Position numbers and translations under genes: made by a program. DNA of 64,000 bases from the NCBI GenBank assembly GCA_018262795.1, contig JADFDM010000010.1, positions 62,001-126,000 on the forward strand, written 5' to 3'. This stretch comes from Sphingobacteriales bacterium (lineage in GTDB: Bacteria; Bacteroidota; Bacteroidia; Chitinophagales; LD1). Of the stretch, positions 32,633 through 42,205 are shown piece by piece (position 1 is the stretch's first letter; every line of letters begins with the position of its first letter). Below the pieces are notes generated by a model. That model saw only the letters and a program-made list of their open reading frames with translations, did not search any database and was not told where the DNA came from.

Positions 32633-35602
32633 ATGTTTTGTTCCTTAGCGCCTATGGGTTTCTCCACCATCCCTTTCCAATTCTTTCCCGCCCACCGAAA
32701 GCCCCTGCTGATGCTCGGCTGCTTACTATTTAGCCATTGGCTTTTCGCCCAACCCGACTTCCTCCAGTGGCAATCTAACAAACCCTGCACCCATTGGGTG
32801 GACTCCGTTTACAACACCCTCACTCCCGAAGAGCGCATCGGTCAATTCTTTATGCTCGCAGCCTATACTGATGGCAAAAACTACAACATGGATTCTGTGC
32901 TGTCCCTCATCCGCAGCGGAAAAGCCGGAGGGGTTATCTTCTTCAAAGGCAACCCGACCGCACAGGCTGTATGGACCAACCGAATTCAAAACACCGGCAA
33001 AGTAGGCAGCTTTATTGCCATTGATGGCGAGTGGGGGCTGGCTATGCGTCTGGATTCTACCATCTCATTCCCCCGCCAAATGACCTTAGGCGCTCTTTCC
33101 CAAAATGATCTCATCTACCAAATGGGTCGCGAAATTGGAAGAGAATGCAAACGCATCGGCATCAACATCAACTTTGCTCCCGTGGTGGACATCAACAACA
33201 ATCCCCTTAACCCCGTTATCAACGAGCGTTCTTTCGGGGAAGATAAATACCAAGTAGCTCTCAAAGGATTAGAATATGCCAGCGGCTTACAGCAAGAAGG
33301 CGTGCTCGCCTGCGCCAAACATTTCCCCGGCCATGGCGATGTGACCGTAGATTCTCACAAAGACCTTCCCACCATCACCAAATCCTACAGCAGCTTAGAC
33401 AGCTTCGAGTTCTATCCCTTCAAAATAATGTTCAACAACGGCACGGGCAGCGTTATGATTGCCCACCTCAATGTTCCTTCCCTCGATAGCGACTCCAACT
33501 CGGTTGCCTCGCTCTCCCACAAAATTGCCACCGACCTGCTGCGCGATACCCTCGGCTTTCAAGGCTTGGCCTTCTCCGATGCGCTCAACATGAGAGGGGT
33601 GAGCAAATTCTACACCCCCGGCACGGTGGACTCTATCGCTTTTATGGCCGGCTGCGATATTCTGGTGTTTAGCGAAAATGCTTCCTCCGGCATTTCAAAA
33701 ATCAAAATGGCTTTAGACAGCGGAATTATTTCCGGCCCTGAAATGGAAGCGCGGGTCAAAAAGGTGCTGGCTTATAAATATTTGTTGGGGTTGAACCATC
33801 CGGCACAAATAAAAACCGACAGCCTCTATCAAGATTTGAATACCATTGAAGCACAGAATCTTTGCCAAAAACTATTTGAACAATCGCTCACCATAGCCGC
33901 CAATCAAGACAAGCTGCTGCCCTTCCACAATTGGAATTACAAAAAGGTTGCCTCCCTTTCTATTGGCAATACAGGCTACACCCGCTTTCAAAATTCTATC
34001 AACGATTTTGTAGAAGTCAGTCTGTTCAATCAGTCCGATGACCGCAACAGCAAAGCCTTTGATTCTTTGATAGATACCTTAGCCACTTACGATTTGGTCA
34101 TCATTGATCTACACGGCATGAGCCGCTACGCTGCCCGCGATTACAATGTGACTGATGAAAGCAAAAAATTTATCGAAGCACTTTCCGGCAGAACCAAAGT
34201 AGTGCTCACCGTCTTCGGCAATGCTTACAGCCTGCGGTTTTTTCAGTTTTTACCCTGGGTTGTTTGCGCCTATGAGGATAACGATTACACCAACCTTGCT
34301 GCTGCCAATGCTTTATTCGGAGCCGAACAAATTGCCGGAAGGCTACCCGTAACCTCCTGCGATTCTTTCCCCGCAGGCAAGGGCTTTATGTTCGATACCA
34401 TTTACCGGTTAAAAATTTCTTCCCCGATTGAGGCCGGCATAAATCCCGATAAATTCCGGCATTTAGATGAAATCATCAATTCAGCCATCAGCAAAAAGGC
34501 CTTTCCGGGTTGCCAGTTGCTCATCGCTAAAGATGGGCAGGTCATTCTAAACAAAACTTATGGCAGCAAAGTGTATGAATTCAACGACCCGGTGCGCAAA
34601 ACTGACTTGTACGATATTGCCTCCATTACCAAAGTAGCCGCCACCACGCTTGCCGTGATGAAGCTGTACGATGAAAAGAAAATTGATCTCAACGGAACGG
34701 TCGAAGACTATCTGAAACTTCCGAAGAACGCGACCATCAAACATCTTCACGTGCGCGATATTCTCACCCACCAAGCCGGATTAAAGCCGTTCTTTATGTT
34801 TTGGAAACAAACCGTAGGGGATAGCTTTGCGACCTATTACAGAACTACTCCCCAAAATAATTTTACCATACAGGTAGCCGATAGTCTGTACCTGCGCAAT
34901 GATTTCCCCGATTCAATGTGGATGCAAATAGCCACCTCTGAAGTGAACCCTCACCCGAAGTACGTTTACAGCGATCTGGACTTTTATATTCTCCAAAAAA
35001 TAGTCGAAGCGGTATCCGGTGAATCTTTAGATGAGTATGTGCGCAAGAATTTTTATGAGCCGATGGGCTTAACCCGTATTGGATATTTACCGCTGAAAAG
35101 ATTTACGAAGGGCAGAATCCCTCCCACCGAAAACGATACCTCCTTCCGCAAACAACTCATTCGCGGTTACGTTCACGATCAGGGATGCGCCATGTATGGT
35201 GGCGTAGCGGGCCATGCCGGAGTATTTAGCAATGCTTTTGATTTGGCCGCAGTGTTTCAAATGTTGCTGAATGGGGGCAACTATAATCATCACTCCTTCC
35301 TAAAACCTTCTACCATTAAACTGTTCACTTCGCGGCAATCTAAAATTTCTCGAAGAGGCTTCGGGTTCGACAAGCCCGAACCGGATGTTACCAAGCCCTC
35401 CCCTTGTTATGACGGCACTCCGCTAATGGTGTTTGGCCACACCGGCTTTACCGGCACTTGCGTATGGAGCGATCCTGAAAACAATCTCACTTACATCTTC
35501 CTCAGCAACCGTGTGTACCCCAATGCCGAAAACAATATGTTGGTAAAACTGAATGTGCGAACCGATTTGCAGGAGAGTATTTATAAAGCACTGGTAAAGT
35601 AA
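32633..35602 (+). CDS. GH3 beta-N-acetylglucosaminidase (NagZ-like) fused to serine beta-lactamase-fold domain
   Basis: This 989-aa exported protein has a signal segment ending LFAQ. Residues about 55-390 form a GH3 domain with KHFPGHGDVTVDSH (about 228-241, Asp/His general-acid pair of NagZ enzymes) and the nucleophile Asp in FSDALNMRG (about 315). A GH3 C-terminal-like domain follows. From about 605 on is a beta-lactamase/DD-peptidase-fold domain with SITK (about 664-667) and HTGFTGT (about 936). The YxN box reads YSDLD. The combination suggests periplasmic cell-wall turnover or muropeptide processing. It stands alone, converging with the polysaccharide locus. Confidence 0.9.
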   Translation: MFCSLAPMGFSTIPFQFFPAHRKPLLMLGCLLFSHWLFAQPDFLQWQSNKPCTHWVDSVYNTLTPEERIGQFFMLAAYTDGKNYNMDSVLSLIRSGKAGGVIFFKGNPTAQAVWTNRIQNTGKVGSFIAIDGEWGLAMRLDSTISFPRQMTLGALSQNDLIYQMGREIGRECKRIGININFAPVVDINNNPLNPVINERSFGEDKYQVALKGLEYASGLQQEGVLACAKHFPGHGDVTVDSHKDLPTITKSYSSLDSFEFYPFKIMFNNGTGSVMIAHLNVPSLDSDSNSVASLSHKIATDLLRDTLGFQGLAFSDALNMRGVSKFYTPGTVDSIAFMAGCDILVFSENASSGISKIKMALDSGIISGPEMEARVKKVLAYKYLLGLNHPAQIKTDSLYQDLNTIEAQNLCQKLFEQSLTIAANQDKLLPFHNWNYKKVASLSIGNTGYTRFQNSINDFVEVSLFNQSDDRNSKAFDSLIDTLATYDLVIIDLHGMSRYAARDYNVTDESKKFIEALSGRTKVVLTVFGNAYSLRFFQFLPWVVCAYEDNDYTNLAAANALFGAEQIAGRLPVTSCDSFPAGKGFMFDTIYRLKISSPIEAGINPDKFRHLDEIINSAISKKAFPGCQLLIAKDGQVILNKTYGSKVYEFNDPVRKTDLYDIASITKVAATTLAVMKLYDEKKIDLNGTVEDYLKLPKNATIKHLHVRDILTHQAGLKPFFMFWKQTVGDSFATYYRTTPQNNFTIQVADSLYLRNDFPDSMWMQIATSEVNPHPKYVYSDLDFYILQKIVEAVSGESLDEYVRKNFYEPMGLTRIGYLPLKRFTKGRIPPTENDTSFRKQLIRGYVHDQGCAMYGGVAGHAGVFSNAFDLAAVFQMLLNGGNYNHHSFLKPSTIKLFTSRQSKISRRGFGFDKPEPDVTKPSPCYDGTPLMVFGHTGFTGTCVWSDPENNLTYIFLSNRVYPNAENNMLVKLNVRTDLQESIYKALVK

Positions 35603-35621
35603 GTCCGTTTATTTTTCGAGC

Positions 35622-35642
35622 AGTGCTTTCTCGTAAAGCACT
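35622..35642. terminator. Hairpin between convergent genes
   Basis: AGTGCTTT-CTCGT-AAAGCACT is a perfect 8-bp stem with a 5-nt loop located 20 bp after the GH3-like stop and 9 bp before the end of the first glycosyltransferase. No long T tract follows on either strand, so it may only pause or protect transcripts. Confidence 0.4.
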
Positions 35643-35650
35643 ATTGCCCT

Positions 35651-36574
35651 TTATAACAGTTTTTCAATGTCAGCAAAGGGAATGCAGAAGGTCAGCCTTA
35701 GCAATAGATTAACCCGGTACTTCAACTGGTGGCTGCTTGTATTTTTAGCGATGGCGTATAACATACATTTAATAGCACGAACTCTTTGCCGGTTGTAGAT
35801 GTAGTGCTTACCCATATTGAAATAGCAATTAGCGAGCGTTTGTTTTTGGATGTCTTTGCTCGTTTTAGATCCCGGATGCGGAGGGGTAAAGATATACTCA
35901 AGCAAGCCTAAAAATTCCAATGGACTATTATACCTCTTGAGATTCACCGAGCGATCTTCATGATCTACCACCACTACGGTAAACTGGTTTTCTATATATA
36001 CCGGAGGGCACGTTGCAGAAACTCTCAGCCAAAGTTCAGTATCTTCTCCTATAAAAAATCTTTCATCGAAAGGAATTTGCTTTAAAACAGTGCTACGGAT
36101 ACACACCTGCTGGCAATGAATAGGGTGGGTAACAATAAAATCAAACACAGATTGATTGCCCCGTGAAAAATCTACTCGCATAAACTCATCAGCGCTTTTT
36201 TTCACCACTAATCCGGTGAAGAAAAAATTTTCCGCTTGTTTCTTTTCTGCAAGATAGCCGGCCAACTGTTGCAGTCTATCTTGCAAATAGTAGTCATCAC
36301 TATCTAAAAAGCAAATGTATTTTCCGCTACTATTTCTAATGCCATTGTTTCTTGCCGCGCATCTCTCTGCATTTTTTTGGTAGATATATTTTATGCGAGG
36401 GTCTTCAGCTGCATAAGACTGAGCTATGCTTTTGGTATTATCTGTAGAGCCATCATCTACTAGTAGCAGTTCCCAATCGGAGAAAGTTTGCGCCTGCACA
36501 CTTTCAATGGCCTTGCCTATCAAATGTGCCCGGTTATAAGTAGGGAGGATGATGGAGAAAAATGGGAGGGTCAT
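35651..36574 (-). CDS. Family 2 glycosyltransferase
   Basis: This GT-A-fold enzyme of about 307 aa has SIILPTYNRAHLIGKAIESV at the N terminus, LLVDDGSTDNT for nucleotide binding and the metal-binding FLDSDDYY. It transfers a sugar from a nucleotide donor to a growing surface glycan on the cytoplasmic face. I placed the start at the ATG overlapping the upstream gene's TGA (ATGA); an ATG nine codons earlier is possible. It is the last gene of the long minus-strand polysaccharide operon. Confidence 0.88.
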   Translation of the reverse strand: MTLPFFSIILPTYNRAHLIGKAIESVQAQTFSDWELLLVDDGSTDNTKSIAQSYAAEDPRIKYIYQKNAERCAARNNGIRNSSGKYICFLDSDDYYLQDRLQQLAGYLAEKKQAENFFFTGLVVKKSADEFMRVDFSRGNQSVFDFIVTHPIHCQQVCIRSTVLKQIPFDERFFIGEDTELWLRVSATCPPVYIENQFTVVVVDHEDRSVNLKRYNSPLEFLGLLEYIFTPPHPGSKTSKDIQKQTLANCYFNMGKHYIYNRQRVRAIKCMLYAIAKNTSSHQLKYRVNLLLRLTFCIPFADIEKLL

Positions 36575-37581
36575 CGGGGAAGAATATTTTTGATCATCCA
36601 TTTAGCTCTTATGAAGTAGCTCACCTTTCTCTTATCGAAAAGAATTTCCGACTTTCTATATTCCGCCAATCCTGATTTATTGTAACAATAATGGAACCAA
36701 AGGTTTTGTAATTTTTTTAGCAAAAAATCTTTCTTAAATATTTGTGAGCGTCTATTTGCTGTGACCATTTTTTCTAACAACGATTGGAGTTGAGGAGGAG
36801 AAGATTTAATAAGTGTGTAGTGTTGATGATTCAACTCTATATAGTCCTCAAGAAGTTCCGCATGGATGGGGCAACCCAGCTCTTCGAATTCGCGATGACG
36901 AATAATATTACTGTTAGCAATTTGATCCGATCTATATTTTTTTGAAACTTCCAGTTCATGTTGCCGTACTAGGTACCCCACAAATTGCAGATTATGAAGT
37001 CGCGTTACTCTTGATGCTCTCGTAAAGAAATCATAGTCTTCCGCATGAGGATAATTAGCATCGAAAATTAGTTCGTATTTCTTCAGCGTTTCTGTTCTGA
37101 GCAATACGGTGCCGTGACTTACTTGGATTTGATATAGTTGCTTAAAGCAAATATCCTCGTGGGTTTCTGCGTACCGGCAAACACCGACCGTTATATTCTC
37201 AGCAAAACTTTTGTACAAAGTACCGCAAATACCGATACTTTGGTTTTGCTCCATGAAATGATATTGTTTCTCCAAGCGCTCCGGCATGCTAATATCATCC
37301 GCATCCATACGAGCAATATATTTGCCTTTACAAAGGGCAATCCCTTTATTTAAAGTAGCAATGAGTTTGATATTCACTTCATTATTCACCAGTCTAATTC
37401 GAGGGTCCTGATAGCTGCGGATAATTTTTTCACTGCCATCAGTACTGCCGTCATTGATAATCAAGAATTCAAAATCGGTGAAACTTTGTTGCAAGATACT
37501 GTCTATTGCCTCCCGCAAGTAGAGCGCTCCATTATATACAGGCATTAATACCGATATGGCCGGGCTTTCATTCTCCGTCAT
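36571..37581 (-). CDS. Family 2 glycosyltransferase
   Basis: This protein of about 336 aa has SVLMPVYNGALYLREAIDSI, FLIINDGSTDGS and the metal-site RMDADDISMPERL, the core of inverting GT2 enzymes. The likely start is the ATG at 37581, directly before TENESPAISVL; a longer frame begins at 37623. It overlaps both neighbours by a few bases, so the genes are translationally coupled. It is close in motif wording to the GT2 gene at 43967, which suggests related donors or an old duplication. Confidence 0.88.
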   Translation of the reverse strand: MTENESPAISVLMPVYNGALYLREAIDSILQQSFTDFEFLIINDGSTDGSEKIIRSYQDPRIRLVNNEVNIKLIATLNKGIALCKGKYIARMDADDISMPERLEKQYHFMEQNQSIGICGTLYKSFAENITVGVCRYAETHEDICFKQLYQIQVSHGTVLLRTETLKKYELIFDANYPHAEDYDFFTRASRVTRLHNLQFVGYLVRQHELEVSKKYRSDQIANSNIIRHREFEELGCPIHAELLEDYIELNHQHYTLIKSSPPQLQSLLEKMVTANRRSQIFKKDFLLKKLQNLWFHYCYNKSGLAEYRKSEILFDKRKVSYFIRAKWMIKNILPR

Positions 37582-38584
37582 GCTGTAATATTTCTTGGTC
37601 AATAAAATGTAGCGTGTCGGCATTTAGGAGGGCATCAAATTTTCTGGCAAATAATGCTTTTGATTCAATGAGAAGGGGGTGATACTTTGAGCCTAAAAAA
37701 GCCGGATGTGTGCCATCATCTGCTTCCCATTTTATAAATCGCAGGCTATCGTTCACGCAGCTTTCTTTAAAGGATGAATTGAGTAGCATGGTTTGAAAGT
37801 ACATTTCATCGGGGATCAAGGTGTAGCGGAAAAAATCTCTTAGCGATTTATTTCTTTGATGTTCTTCCACTATAAATTTTGTGCAGTCTTTGGTGAAACT
37901 CCACCAAGTTTTGCCTCCGTAATACGTGATTCCTGATAATAGAGGCCGCCTATTTGGCAACACGCGGCTCCAAAAAAGAAGTTGTGCTTCGCGCCACCAT
38001 CTTTTTTCATCTCTATATTGTAATGATTCCCGTAAAAATATTTTTAATGTGGTGAATAGTGATTTATCAATCAATCGGTTGGTATTTAATTCGGGAATGG
38101 AGCGAATCACTCCATCTATTTTAAAATGATAGCGATTAATTCTATACAGTTGTCTGGTGTTACCCCAGGGATGTTTAGGCAACATCTGCACATCTTCAAG
38201 CGGCTCTATCGGGAAAAAATCTAAAAACTCTTTGCCCGCATTCTTGCTGAAAAAATCTTGAATTTGCTGATTAGATTTTATCGGATAGTCCTGCCCGCTT
38301 AAAAGATTTACATAGTCAAAATCAATTTTTTTGTGGAGTAAAAGTTCCAGTGCATTGATGATTCCTTCTACAATTCCAAAACCATTGTGCGTGCCATCTT
38401 CCCGCTTGCAAAAATACACTTGAGTATAGTTGGCAAATGTGGCATTGATCTCCTTCCAAAAATTGGGTTCACAAGTGGTGCTAACGTGAAGCACAAAACG
38501 GGTCCCCTCTACATTCAACCTATCTACCAAGCGTTTGACTTGTGCTGCATTTTTATGACACAAAATGATATAGGCCAATTTCAT
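37568..38584 (-). CDS. GT14-like (core-2/I-branching) glycosyltransferase
   Basis: This 338-aa protein starts KLAYIILCHKNAAQVKRLV and contains VNLLSGQDYPIKSNQQI and HGG-like/FRYTLIPDEMYFQT segments, the signature of the GT14 branching-enzyme family (beta-1,6-N-acetylglucosaminyl or xylosyl transfer). Bacterial members occur in capsule and EPS loci. It is followed by an overlapping GT2 gene. The sugar is unknown; attaching a side branch is the family-based expectation. Confidence 0.85.
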   Translation of the reverse strand: MKLAYIILCHKNAAQVKRLVDRLNVEGTRFVLHVSTTCEPNFWKEINATFANYTQVYFCKREDGTHNGFGIVEGIINALELLLHKKIDFDYVNLLSGQDYPIKSNQQIQDFFSKNAGKEFLDFFPIEPLEDVQMLPKHPWGNTRQLYRINRYHFKIDGVIRSIPELNTNRLIDKSLFTTLKIFLRESLQYRDEKRWWREAQLLFWSRVLPNRRPLLSGITYYGGKTWWSFTKDCTKFIVEEHQRNKSLRDFFRYTLIPDEMYFQTMLLNSSFKESCVNDSLRFIKWEADDGTHPAFLGSKYHPLLIESKALFARKFDALLNADTLHFIDQEILQHDGE

Positions 38585-38595
38585 GCTGCACTAAT

Positions 38596-39477
38596 TTACG
38601 AAGCCATTTCTTCACGAAACAATTCTAAGCCTTCTATTACTCCTACCGCAGGAGTGGTGCATTCTGACTGTATATTTTCAATGCTAAGGTTTGACTTGAA
38701 AGGGCGTGGCGCAATATTGGTAGGAATCTCGGTTTGTTCAACTAGCAACGATAAATCAAAATTCAATTTCTCGCAAAACAGCTTTGCCCATTCGTAGCGG
38801 TTGATGTAGGAGCTGCCCACAATGTGATAAATTCCATTCTTTTCTTTTTCGCATAGCTCTAAAATGGTTTTACTAAGTTGAGATACATGCGTAGGATTTC
38901 CCCACAAGAAAGAAGGAGCATTTGCTTTTTCTCCTTTGCTTAATTTAAAATAAAGCGACATCAAGAAATTGGGAGTTTTAGTCAAAGGATCCCAACCAAA
39001 TACATTCGTGGTGCGAGCAATGCAATAGTTTTTCAAGTTGCTTTGCATCCATTCTTCGGCAGCTAATTTTTCTTTGCCATAAGTGTTCAAAGGGCATACC
39101 GCATCGGTTTCTCGGTATGGCGGCTGAGTGCCATCAAAAACATAATCGGTAGAGATGAGCACCATGCGCGCGTTGTACTGCAAGCATAATTCTCCAATAT
39201 TTTTATTGGCTTCAAAATGAAATGCTTTTGCTTTATCGGGATTGTTTTCGCAAAAGTCAACTCCTCCGGCCAAGTTAGTGGCATTGATTACTACGTTAGG
39301 CTGTACTTGAGAAAACACTTTTTCAAGTTCCGCCCTGTTGGTAATGTCTAAGGCAATGGCCATAGGAAAAGCCGTTGCATCGCGCGAAGTGGCTGCCACT
39401 GAATGATTGGTTTTACTCAATTCCTTTTGCAGCGATTTACCTACCAATCCATTGCCACCGAATATTAAATATTGCAT
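38596..39477 (-). CDS. RmlD-like dTDP-sugar reductase (SDR)
   Basis: This 293-aa extended SDR has YLIFGGNGLVGKSL (NAD(P)-binding), VVINATNLAGGVDFCE, LISTDYVFDGTQPPY and a YGKEK catalytic pair, as in dTDP-4-dehydrorhamnose reductase. It lies with an RmlC-like cupin, an epimerase and a glucose-1-phosphate cytidylyltransferase. The true substrate may therefore be a CDP- or dTDP-4-keto sugar of an unusual deoxy-hexose pathway rather than rhamnose. No rmlA or rmlB is in the window. Confidence 0.82.
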   Translation of the reverse strand: MQYLIFGGNGLVGKSLQKELSKTNHSVAATSRDATAFPMAIALDITNRAELEKVFSQVQPNVVINATNLAGGVDFCENNPDKAKAFHFEANKNIGELCLQYNARMVLISTDYVFDGTQPPYRETDAVCPLNTYGKEKLAAEEWMQSNLKNYCIARTTNVFGWDPLTKTPNFLMSLYFKLSKGEKANAPSFLWGNPTHVSQLSKTILELCEKEKNGIYHIVGSSYINRYEWAKLFCEKLNFDLSLLVEQTEIPTNIAPRPFKSNLSIENIQSECTTPAVGVIEGLELFREEMAS

Positions 39478-39485
39478 AAATGAGG

Positions 39486-40691
39486 TTACTGTTTATTAAG
39501 TTTTTTAAGGGCCATTTCTGCAATAGTTAATCCGATAGATAGAGAAGCTGTTGCGGCCGGTGAGGGAGAATTCAGCACATGAATACCATGTGAGGTTTCT
39601 TCAATCATAAAATCGTCCACAACATTTCCATCATACGAAGTTGCGGAGGCGCGCACCCCTGCCCCTCCGGGCACTAAATCATCTTCTTTAATTTCAGGAA
39701 TTAGTTTTTGCAGTGCTCTTGTAAATGCGGCTTTTGAATAGGAGCGATAAAACTCTCCGATTCCGGTGCGCCAATATTTTGACGCTAATTTTCTAAATCC
39801 TTTGTAAGATATTGTTTCCCAAAGTTCCGGCAAATGGATGCTCGATTTTTTGTAGCCTTCTCGTGCATACGCCAATACTGCGTTCGGTCCGGCTTCAATT
39901 CCTCCCGAAATAAATCTGGTGAAGTGCACCCCGAGAAAAGGGAAATTAGGATCAGGAACCGGATAAACAAGATTCTTTACTAAATACTCCTTCTCTTTTT
40001 TCAGTTCGTAATATTCACCGCGAAAGGGAACTATCCGAGCGGAAAGGTTTTTTACCACCGTGCTTGCCACTTTATCGGAATAAAGACCGGCACAGTTAAT
40101 GACCAATTTGGCAGAATAGTTTCTTTTGTCCGTTATTATTTCTGTTTGATCTGAGGTGGTGTTTAAACGAATCACTTTGGTATTGAAATCTACCATCCCG
40201 CCTGCTTGAAGAAATTTTTCGTAATAACTTTTTGAGACTTGCGTGTAGTCCACAATGCCTGACTGAGGCACAAAAATAGCCTTGATGCCACTCACGTGCG
40301 GCTCCTTTTCTCTGATTCTCTCTGCCTCCAATATCTCCAAACCCTGCAATCCATTTTCAATACCTCTTTTATAAATAGCATCTAAGCGCGCAAGCTCATT
40401 TTCGGTAGTGGCTACAATTATTTTCCCGCAAATATCATGAGGAATATTTTCGGACTTTAAATACTGAAGAAGCATATCATAACCGCGTTTGCAATTGATG
40501 GCCCGCAAACTTCCCGGTTTATAATAAATGCCGGAGTGAATCACTCCGCTATTATTCCCTGTTTGATGTTTTGCAAAACTTGATTCTTTCTCGACAATGG
40601 TGATACCTAAAGAAGGATTCGCTTCTATCAACTTTAATGCGGTAGCCAACCCCACAATGCCACTTCCAATTATAACTACATCATTTACCAT
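39486..40691 (-). CDS. lhgO: L-2-hydroxyglutarate oxidase-like FAD enzyme
   Basis: This 401-aa flavoprotein has VVIIGSGIVGLATALKL (FAD Rossmann motif), TIVEKESSFAKHQTGNNSG and HSGIYYKPGSLRA, typical of LhgO/L2HGDH oxidases that convert L-2-hydroxyglutarate to 2-oxoglutarate with FAD. The C-terminal GAGVRAS segment agrees. The location is unusual: it lies between RmlD-like and RmlC-like genes, 9-10 bp from each, inside the glycan operon. It may oxidise a hydroxyacid or sugar-derived alcohol in the pathway, or be a passenger. Assignment to the family is strong, to this substrate less so. Confidence 0.8.
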   Translation of the reverse strand: MVNDVVIIGSGIVGLATALKLIEANPSLGITIVEKESSFAKHQTGNNSGVIHSGIYYKPGSLRAINCKRGYDMLLQYLKSENIPHDICGKIIVATTENELARLDAIYKRGIENGLQGLEILEAERIREKEPHVSGIKAIFVPQSGIVDYTQVSKSYYEKFLQAGGMVDFNTKVIRLNTTSDQTEIITDKRNYSAKLVINCAGLYSDKVASTVVKNLSARIVPFRGEYYELKKEKEYLVKNLVYPVPDPNFPFLGVHFTRFISGGIEAGPNAVLAYAREGYKKSSIHLPELWETISYKGFRKLASKYWRTGIGEFYRSYSKAAFTRALQKLIPEIKEDDLVPGGAGVRASATSYDGNVVDDFMIEETSHGIHVLNSPSPAATASLSIGLTIAEMALKKLNKQ

Positions 40692-40700
40692 GAGTGTTGC

Positions 40701-41150
40701 CTATTTCATTACAATGTCCCATTTGTAGGGTACTTTGTCGCCAAAGGGAGGATACCGTAACATTTCACCGTCTTTATTGGCTTGGGTGCTACAATTGGCA
40801 AGCAGTGCTGTTTTATCACCGATACATTTCCATCCGTTAATGACTCCTGTTGGAATTCGTACTAAACAGTAATTGTTTTCTCCCATAAAAATCTCATTCA
40901 ATTCTTTATAGGTAGGTGATTCCGAGCGATCATCATACATCACCAATTTAATCATACCTTGTATGACACAATAGTTTTGCACTTGCTCGGTATGAGAGTG
41001 CCAACCTTTTATTACCCCCGGATATGCAGTAGCAAAATAGATTTCACCAAATTTTTCAAAATGAGGAGCATCGCTGCGAAGCATGTGCAGGATCATCCCT
41101 CGTTCGTCACAAATTTTGCGAAGTGGTGTTACAATGACGCCATCAATCAT
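40701..41150 (-). CDS. RmlC/WxcM-like sugar-epimerase cupin
   Basis: This 149-aa cupin has GVIKGWHSHTEQVQNYCVIQG (HxH-type motif), LVMYDDR and a later RIPTGVINGWKCIG, resembling dTDP-4-dehydrorhamnose 3,5-epimerase relatives but shorter than the usual 180 aa. It is 9 bp from the flavoprotein gene downstream and 11 bp from the epimerase gene upstream. A 3- or 5-epimerisation of a 4-keto nucleotide sugar is the family-based role. Confidence 0.82.
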   Translation of the reverse strand: MIDGVIVTPLRKICDERGMILHMLRSDAPHFEKFGEIYFATAYPGVIKGWHSHTEQVQNYCVIQGMIKLVMYDDRSESPTYKELNEIFMGENNYCLVRIPTGVINGWKCIGDKTALLANCSTQANKDGEMLRYPPFGDKVPYKWDIVMK

Positions 41151-41161
41151 GGTATAATTTT

Positions 41162-42199
41162 TTAACTTTTTATAATTAGTTTACTATCCACAGCATGGGT
41201 ATCTATCAAGTGAAGAAGTTGCTTCAGCCGAATATATTTTTTAGAGTCAAAATCACTGGAGGATAGGCGTAACGCTGAATATTTTTCATAAATATCTCGG
41301 ATGCCCTCCTTGAGGGTCCACTTGGGTTGAAAACCGGGGACATCTCTTTGTATTTTATCGAAGTTTACACGGTATGTTCTCGAATCTCCTCCATGTTCTC
41401 CGGTGATAATAACTTCACAGTCGGGAACTATCTCTTTCACTAAAGCGGCCACTTCTCTTACTCTATAATTTTCGGAATTTGCTCCTACATTATAGGCTTG
41501 CCTATTGATTATGGTAGCATCAGCTTCTACCATTGCCACAAATGCACGGCCAATATCTTCTGCATGTACTAAGGGTCTCCATGGGGAGCCATCACTCATG
41601 ATTTTAATTTTTTGCTGCGTGACGGCCCATCCCACTAAATTATTTACTACCAAATCTACCCGCAGTTTAGGGGATATTCCGTAAGCGGTAGCATTGCGAA
41701 GAAAGGTGACACAAAAATTTTCATCTCCCAGTGGCAAGATGTCGCGTTCGCTAAATACTTTTGATTTAGCATAGGCGGTTACCGGATTCAGTTCTGCGGT
41801 TTCGTCTATCGCCTCATCGCCCGCCACACCATACGAACTGCAAGAGGAAGAATAAATAAACTTTTTCACTCCCACTTCCTTCGCCAATTTAGCAATCCGA
41901 ACAGAAGCTAAATGATTGATGTCGTAAGTAAGTTGTTCATCTAATTCTCCCATCGGGTCATTGCTCAACGCGGCCAAATGACAAATAGCATAAGCCCCTT
42001 CTAAATCTTTGGCTTCGATATCGCGCATATCCTTTTCCAATATGGAAATACTACTATAGTCTGGCGTATAAAAATTACAACTTTCGTCAAAGTAGTTGTT
42101 GTCAATACCCAAAACGTCAAATCCTTTCTCAAGTAAAAGGTTAACTAAAAGAGGTCCTATAAAACCGTTGTAACCCGTTACAATTATCTTTTTTTTCAT
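41162..42199 (-). CDS. NAD-dependent sugar epimerase/dehydratase (extended SDR)
   Basis: This 345-aa protein has IIVTGYNGFIGPLLVNLL for NAD binding, CHLAALSNDP, YSSSCSSYG and the YAKSK catalytic pair, all as in extended SDRs acting on nucleotide sugars. It lies 6 bp downstream of rfbF, so CDP-activated sugars are possible substrates, and it may serve as the 4,6-dehydratase step or as an epimerase. The sequence does not settle which. Confidence 0.85.
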   Translation of the reverse strand: MKKKIIVTGYNGFIGPLLVNLLLEKGFDVLGIDNNYFDESCNFYTPDYSSISILEKDMRDIEAKDLEGAYAICHLAALSNDPMGELDEQLTYDINHLASVRIAKLAKEVGVKKFIYSSSCSSYGVAGDEAIDETAELNPVTAYAKSKVFSERDILPLGDENFCVTFLRNATAYGISPKLRVDLVVNNLVGWAVTQQKIKIMSDGSPWRPLVHAEDIGRAFVAMVEADATIINRQAYNVGANSENYRVREVAALVKEIVPDCEVIITGEHGGDSRTYRVNFDKIQRDVPGFQPKWTLKEGIRDIYEKYSALRLSSSDFDSKKYIRLKQLLHLIDTHAVDSKLIIKS

Positions 42200-42205
42200 T
42201 CCAAT

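Noticed and set aside
35622-35642. Resemblance of the hairpin AGTGCTTT to part of the CRISPR repeat
   Set aside because: Only nine bases are shared (CAGTGCTTT), without the Cas12a handle. It is most likely coincidence.
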